DNA from: an uncultured Lachnospiraceae bacterium
Lineage (GTDB): Bacteria > Bacillota > Clostridia > Lachnospirales > Lachnospiraceae
DNA: 9,660 nucleotides
Direction of reading: 5' to 3'
NCBI GenBank assembly: GCA_946413945.1
Contig: CAMKMR010000050.1
Location: forward strand, 1-9,660
Both the position numbers and the translations under genes were made by a program. Below the pieces are notes generated by a model. That model saw only the letters and a list, made by a program, of their open reading frames with translations, was not told where the DNA came from and did no database searches. Position 1 is the first letter of the stretch, and every line of letters starts with the position of its first letter. This document shows positions 5,776-9,660 of this stretch, in pieces.

Positions 5776-7992
5776 CTATTCCTGATTGAATGTAAGTGTA
5801 AATGATGGTGAATAATCAGCTGTTACATCATTTCCTTCTGCGTCAACAACTGAAATTGAGATCTTTCCATCATTAAAGCTGAGGCCAGATACATTTCCAT
5901 CAATTGTAATGCTTTCATCGTTTCCTGAGGCATATGCTGTTGCTGCTGTATGAGCACCATCACCATCAACTATATAGACAGTTACAGTAACCTGCTTATC
6001 CTTAAGTGCTTCCATGTTGGTGTTCTTAACAGAACCGCTTACAAGACCTGTATAAGTCTTTGCTGCTGGGCCTTCGCTTATCACTATATCAACTGATGTT
6101 CCCTCATTTACCTCTGAACCAGCTGATACGCTCTGAGAAATAACAAGTCCCTTCTCAACTGTATCAGAATTCTGGTAAGAAACATTTCCAAGAGAAAGCT
6201 TTGCTGCCTTAAGGCTGCTTGAAGCTGCAGACTCTGAAATGTCACATACACTAGGAACTTCTACCTTCTTAGTCTGGGCACCATTACTTACAACGATCTT
6301 AACTTCGCTGCCCTTTGGTGCTTCCTGTCCGCCTTCAGGACTCTGAGAAATGATACCATCCTTTTCAACTTCATCGCTGAATTCATAAGAATGTGTTACT
6401 TTAAATCCCTGTTCTTCAAGGATCTTTGACGCCTGACCATCTGTATAGCCCTTACCAACTACTGTTGGAACCACAACAGACTCAGCACCTGCTGATACAT
6501 AAACTGTGATCAGCTTATCATCATAGATCTTTTCACCAGCTTCCGGATCAGTCTTAATTACATAGCCTTCTTTAACATCCTGATTTTTTTCAGAAACAAA
6601 CTTTATCTCTTTGAAGCCCTTTTCCTTAAGTGTCTTCTCAGCTGCCATCTGTGTTAAACCAACAACATCCTGCACTTCTAAAGTCTTACGTTCTGTTGTT
6701 GCTTCAGTAGCTGAAGCAGAGGTCGTGCTGTTTTCATTTTTCTTATTTCCAAAATGGAACCATCCCGCGATGTTCCCGATTACAACGAAAAGAATCACTG
6801 CGATTATCACTGCCACAGCAACACCGCCTATAACAACAGCTTTCTCAAGCTTTGGATCTATACCCTCTTCGTCGTCATCTTCATCATCATCCTGCTTTTT
6901 TCTTCTTTCATAACTAAGATCATCTTCGTCATCTGAGACTTTCTTTATAGACTGTCTCTTTACAGGTCTTTCATCCTCATCGTCGAAGTCATCTTCATCA
7001 TTCATAAGCGCATCAAGTCTTGTTCTCTCAGGAGTTGGCTGTGACGAAGCAGCCTTTGATACGTTATATTTTATTGTATCGCCATTTTTTATCTCGTCTC
7101 TTTCCTTCTGAGAAAACTCCTGTGTCTTTAAATTGGAAGTATCCTGAGAAGGTGCAAAGATTATATCTATATTAGGATTATTCTTTACTCTCTTAAGATC
7201 ATTTATAAGTGAGTGTGTTGTAAAATATCTCTTTTCAGGTTTCTTCTGAGTTGCCTTAAGCACAACCTTCTCAAGGCTTGAGAATATATCAGGATAAAGC
7301 TTTCTTGGTGGAACTATATCATTCTGGATATGCATAAGGGCGATAGCAACATTTGTATCCCCTTCAAATGGTACCCTTCCGGTTATCATCTCATACATTG
7401 TGATACCAAGTGAATAGATATCACTTCTCTCATCACTGTATCCACCTCTTGCCTGCTCTGGAGAGATATAATGTACTGATCCCATTCCAGCTGTAGACAT
7501 TGTATTTGAAGTCGCAGCCTTTGCTATACCAAAGTCTGTGATCTTTAATATTCCTGTTTTTGAAACTATTATATTCTGAGGCTTGATATCTCTATGAATT
7601 ACATGATGATCATGAGCTGCCTCAAGTCCGGAAGCGATCTGGATTGAAAAATCAATAGCCTGATCCATAGAAAGTCTTCCATTAAGGGCTATATACTCTT
7701 TAAGAGTGATGCCTTCTACTAACTCCATTACTATGAAGTTTCTGCCATTATCTTCGCAAACATCGTAAACACTTACAATATTGGGATGTGTAAGTCCGGC
7801 AGAAGCCTGAGCTTCAACCCTGAACTTTGCAACAAAGTTTGCATCATTTGAATATTCTGTCTTAAGAACCTTAATGGCTACATATCTTTTAAGTCTTGTA
7901 TCTTTTGCTCTATATACTGTCGACATCCCGCCGGCACCGACAACATCTATTATCTCATATCTTTCATCAAGTATTGTTCCTGATTTTAACAT
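5776..7992 (-). CDS. prkC: PASTA-domain Ser/Thr protein kinase, membrane bound
   Basis: This 738-residue receptor-like kinase couples muropeptide or lipid II sensing outside the cell to phosphorylation of cytosolic targets. The kinase domain (about 11-270) is intact: Gly loop GAGGMSTVY (19-27), Lys41, Glu60, HRDIKPQN with Asp135 (133-140), DFG (153-155), activation-loop Thr162/164/167 and the SPEQ element (177-180). A juxtamembrane stretch at about 331-378 is extremely rich in Asp/Glu. One membrane helix follows (about 385-408), then three PASTA repeats outside the cell (about 436-501, 504-570 and 575-641). Residues 642-738 form an extra Thr/Ser/Val-rich, beta-like tail that is not PASTA. The start at ATG 7992 has a GAGGT site about 9 nt upstream. 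The gene lies 15 nt after its cognate phosphatase and 8 nt before rsgA. Confidence 0.97.
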   Translation of the reverse strand: MLKSGTILDERYEIIDVVGAGGMSTVYRAKDTRLKRYVAIKVLKTEYSNDANFVAKFRVEAQASAGLTHPNIVSVYDVCEDNGRNFIVMELVEGITLKEYIALNGRLSMDQAIDFSIQIASGLEAAHDHHVIHRDIKPQNIIVSKTGILKITDFGIAKAATSNTMSTAGMGSVHYISPEQARGGYSDERSDIYSLGITMYEMITGRVPFEGDTNVAIALMHIQNDIVPPRKLYPDIFSSLEKVVLKATQKKPEKRYFTTHSLINDLKRVKNNPNIDIIFAPSQDTSNLKTQEFSQKERDEIKNGDTIKYNVSKAASSQPTPERTRLDALMNDEDDFDDEDERPVKRQSIKKVSDDEDDLSYERRKKQDDDEDDDEEGIDPKLEKAVVIGGVAVAVIIAVILFVVIGNIAGWFHFGNKKNENSTTSASATEATTERKTLEVQDVVGLTQMAAEKTLKEKGFKEIKFVSEKNQDVKEGYVIKTDPEAGEKIYDDKLITVYVSAGAESVVVPTVVGKGYTDGQASKILEEQGFKVTHSYEFSDEVEKDGIISQSPEGGQEAPKGSEVKIVVSNGAQTKKVEVPSVCDISESAASSSLKAAKLSLGNVSYQNSDTVEKGLVISQSVSAGSEVNEGTSVDIVISEGPAAKTYTGLVSGSVKNTNMEALKDKQVTVTVYIVDGDGAHTAATAYASGNDESITIDGNVSGLSFNDGKISISVVDAEGNDVTADYSPSFTLTFNQE

Positions 7993-8007
7993 TGTTATTA
8001 TACCTCA

Positions 8008-8724
8008 CTATATGGATATTACTAAGGCTGAAATGTTATCGTTGCCGCCATAGTAATTTGCTCTGCTAATTAAAGTATCAACGGCTGATTTCGGATCATG
8101 CTCCATAACAATATCATGAAGCTCATCATTTTCGACCATGTTCGAAAGACCATCAGAGCACATAAGGATTCTGTCCCCTGGGTTAAGGTCTATTTCAAAG
8201 AAATCAGGCATTGCTTCATCACGTGAGCCCATTGCTCTTGTGATGATATTCTTTTCAGGATGATTACGTCCCTTTTTCCTGTCGAGCTGTCCACTCCGGA
8301 TCAATTCCTCAACTAAAGAATGATCCATAGTTATCTGTCTTATCTCATCATTTATAAGATAAAGTCTGCTATCTCCTATATTGCCGACAAAAAGCTTGTT
8401 ATCATCAACTACACACGCAACCATAGTAGTACCCATGCCAAGTTTTTTCTTGTCTTTCTCGGCTTCCTTATACACCTCGTTGGAAGCATATACCATGGCT
8501 CGCTTTAAAAGTGAAATTGGATTTTTAATTGTGGAGTTTTTAATGAAGTCTGTTACGATATTAATAGCATATCTGGATGCAAAGTCTCCCGCTGCATGTC
8601 CACCCATGCCATCCGCAACTATATATAAGTTAGGTAAAGGTCCCAATGCTTCATCTGACAAAAAAATGTTGTCCTGATTTGAGTCTCTCTTCCTTCCTGT
8701 ATCTGTCTTTCCACTGGATAACAT
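8008..8724 (-). CDS. prpC: PP2C-family Ser/Thr protein phosphatase (Stp/PrpC)
   Basis: This 238-residue cytosolic Mg2+/Mn2+-dependent phosphatase removes phosphate from the neighbouring PASTA kinase and its substrates. The PP2C motifs are complete: TDTGRKRDSNQDN (7-19), VADGMGGHAAG (36-46), GMGTTM (96-101), GNIGDSRLYL (114-123), ITRAMGS (161-167), CSDGLSNMV (189-197) and GGNDNISALV (226-235). The metal-binding aspartates Asp18, Asp38, Asp191 and Asp229 are in place. The length equals that of minimal bacterial PP2C enzymes without extra domains. The ATG at 8724 has a GAGGAG site 6 nt upstream. The phosphatase-kinase pairing is the normal one in Firmicutes (also called stp). Confidence 0.97.
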   Translation of the reverse strand: MLSSGKTDTGRKRDSNQDNIFLSDEALGPLPNLYIVADGMGGHAAGDFASRYAINIVTDFIKNSTIKNPISLLKRAMVYASNEVYKEAEKDKKKLGMGTTMVACVVDDNKLFVGNIGDSRLYLINDEIRQITMDHSLVEELIRSGQLDRKKGRNHPEKNIITRAMGSRDEAMPDFFEIDLNPGDRILMCSDGLSNMVENDELHDIVMEHDPKSAVDTLISRANYYGGNDNISALVISI

Positions 8725-8749
8725 ATAAAACTCCTCATGATATCTATTA

Positions 8750-9660
8750 TCAGTTCTTGCTATATTTACGCCTTAACTGACCACATGCAGCGTCAATATC
8801 GCTGCCCATACCTCTTCTAATAGTAACATTTATGTGATTTTTTTCAAGTGAATTTTTAAAACGCTCCGCCGAAGCGCTTGTACTGCCTTCATATTCTGTC
8901 TCTTCGACCGCATTTATCGGTATCAGATTTACATGTCCATGCATATCTTTAAGCAGCTTTGCAAGCCTTATTGCATGGTCTAAAGAATCATTTACCCCTT
9001 TAACAAGGCTGTATTCAAATGTTACTCTCCGTCCTGTCTTATCAAAATAATATCTGCAGGCATCTAAAGTTTCTTTAATAGTATACCTTTCAGCCACAGG
9101 CATTAATTTTTTTCTTTCTTCATCTGTTGAAGCGTGAAGTGAAAGTGCAAATGTTATAGGAAGCCCTTCCTCTGCTAACATTTTTATCTTTGGCACAAGT
9201 CCACAGCTTGAAACAGTAATATTTCTAAGACTCATGTTATAGCCTTCTTCACAGGAAATTAGTTTTAAGAACCTGACAAGATTATCATAATTATCCAGCG
9301 GTTCTCCCGTTCCCATAACAACTATGTTTGAAACTCTTTCTCCTGTTATCTTCATGGCCATATATATCTGTCCTAACATTTCCGATGGAGTAAGATTTCT
9401 TATCTTTCCTCCTATGGTTGATGCACAGAATCTGCATCCCATGGCACATCCTGCCTGAGAAGATATACAGATTGAATTCCCATGATTATATCTCATGAAA
9501 ACAGATTCTATCATCTGCCCGTCTTCCATTCTAAAAAGGAATTTGATAGTTCCGTCCTTAGCTGAAGTCTGATGCATTTCCTCTTTAACAGTTATAAGAT
9601 CTTCTCTTACTTTTTCCTTAAGATCTTTTGGCAGATTAGTCATTTCCTCTGGTGTCATGG
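8750..9660 (-). CDS. rlmN: 23S rRNA (adenine2503-C2)/tRNA A37 methyltransferase RlmN, 5' end outside window
   Basis: This radical-SAM enzyme methylates C2 of A2503 in 23S rRNA and, in studied homologues, A37 in some tRNAs. Counted from the first visible Met (9658-9656), the [4Fe-4S] cysteines are Cys71, Cys75 and Cys78 in AGCAMGCRFCAS. The SAM-site GTGEP is at 116-120, NLIPINAVE is at 244-252, and the catalytic methyl-carrying cysteine is Cys292 in SDIDAACGQL. SSCGLV (150-155) also fits the family. The visible part is 302 residues against about 345-360 for full enzymes. The MTNLPKDL segment near the edge normally lies about 45-50 residues into the protein. The ATG at the edge is therefore probably internal and the gene continues to the right. 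It ends with TGA 25 nt before the phosphatase gene. Confidence 0.96.
   Translation of the reverse strand, partial: MTPEEMTNLPKDLKEKVREDLITVKEEMHQTSAKDGTIKFLFRMEDGQMIESVFMRYNHGNSICISSQAGCAMGCRFCASTIGGKIRNLTPSEMLGQIYMAMKITGERVSNIVVMGTGEPLDNYDNLVRFLKLISCEEGYNMSLRNITVSSCGLVPKIKMLAEEGLPITFALSLHASTDEERKKLMPVAERYTIKETLDACRYYFDKTGRRVTFEYSLVKGVNDSLDHAIRLAKLLKDMHGHVNLIPINAVEETEYEGSTSASAERFKNSLEKNHINVTIRRGMGSDIDAACGQLRRKYSKN

Noticed and set aside
6611..6913. Plus-strand frame of 100 codons opposite the kinase linker and membrane segment
   Set aside because: It is a shadow of the acidic linker and membrane-helix codons of the kinase; its Ser/Ile-rich product follows from the reverse complement.
1..9660. 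CRISPR arrays, insertion sequences, tRNA or rRNA genes
   Set aside because: No regularly spaced repeats, transposase motifs, terminal inverted repeats or RNA gene signatures were found on either strand.

Overview
The window looks like a chromosomal segment of a low-GC Gram-positive bacterium of the Clostridia, most likely Lachnospiraceae. The main evidence is the gene order rlmN - PP2C phosphatase - PASTA kinase - rsgA - rpe - thiN, which matches the conserved Firmicutes block known from Bacillus subtilis (rlmN-prpC-prkC-rsgA-rpe-thiN). The genus is inferred from protein style only and is not certain. All seven recognisable genes read on the minus strand, so transcription runs from the right edge to the left edge.

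Right part (about 3485-9660): a tightly packed core operon. rlmN is cut at its 5' end by the window edge. It is followed by the phosphatase (25-nt gap), the kinase (15 nt), rsgA (8 nt, TTG start), rpe (1-nt TAATG overlap) and thiN (64-nt gap filled by a 15-nt tandem repeat). The kinase and phosphatase form a reversible Ser/Thr phosphorylation switch that senses the cell wall. RlmN and RsgA act on the ribosome, and Rpe and ThiN are metabolic enzymes.

Middle (1801-3380): a PutP-like sodium:solute symporter family protein sits where spoVM/rpmB often follow thiN. By eye it lacks the first family helix and has substitutions at positions known to bind sodium in PutP. A GC-rich hairpin at 1801-1841 follows it.

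Left part (1-1506): the most interesting section. It is more AT-rich and looks accessory. A large gene open at the left edge encodes a coiled-coil protein resembling the N-terminal part of LXG / type VII secretion effectors. Its leader (about 1373-1470) carries all the hallmarks of a class I cyclic-di-GMP riboswitch (GEMM-I). A 15-bp terminator hairpin (1358-1390) shares 18 nt with the 3' strand of the aptamer's P1 stem, so the two structures exclude each other. This predicts a c-di-GMP ON switch: ligand binding holds the P1 strand and lets transcription reach the effector-like gene. A sigma-A-like promoter at 1478-1506 would start the RNA right at the base of P1. The 1507-1800 stretch holds no supportable gene, only a second candidate promoter and weak inverted repeats.
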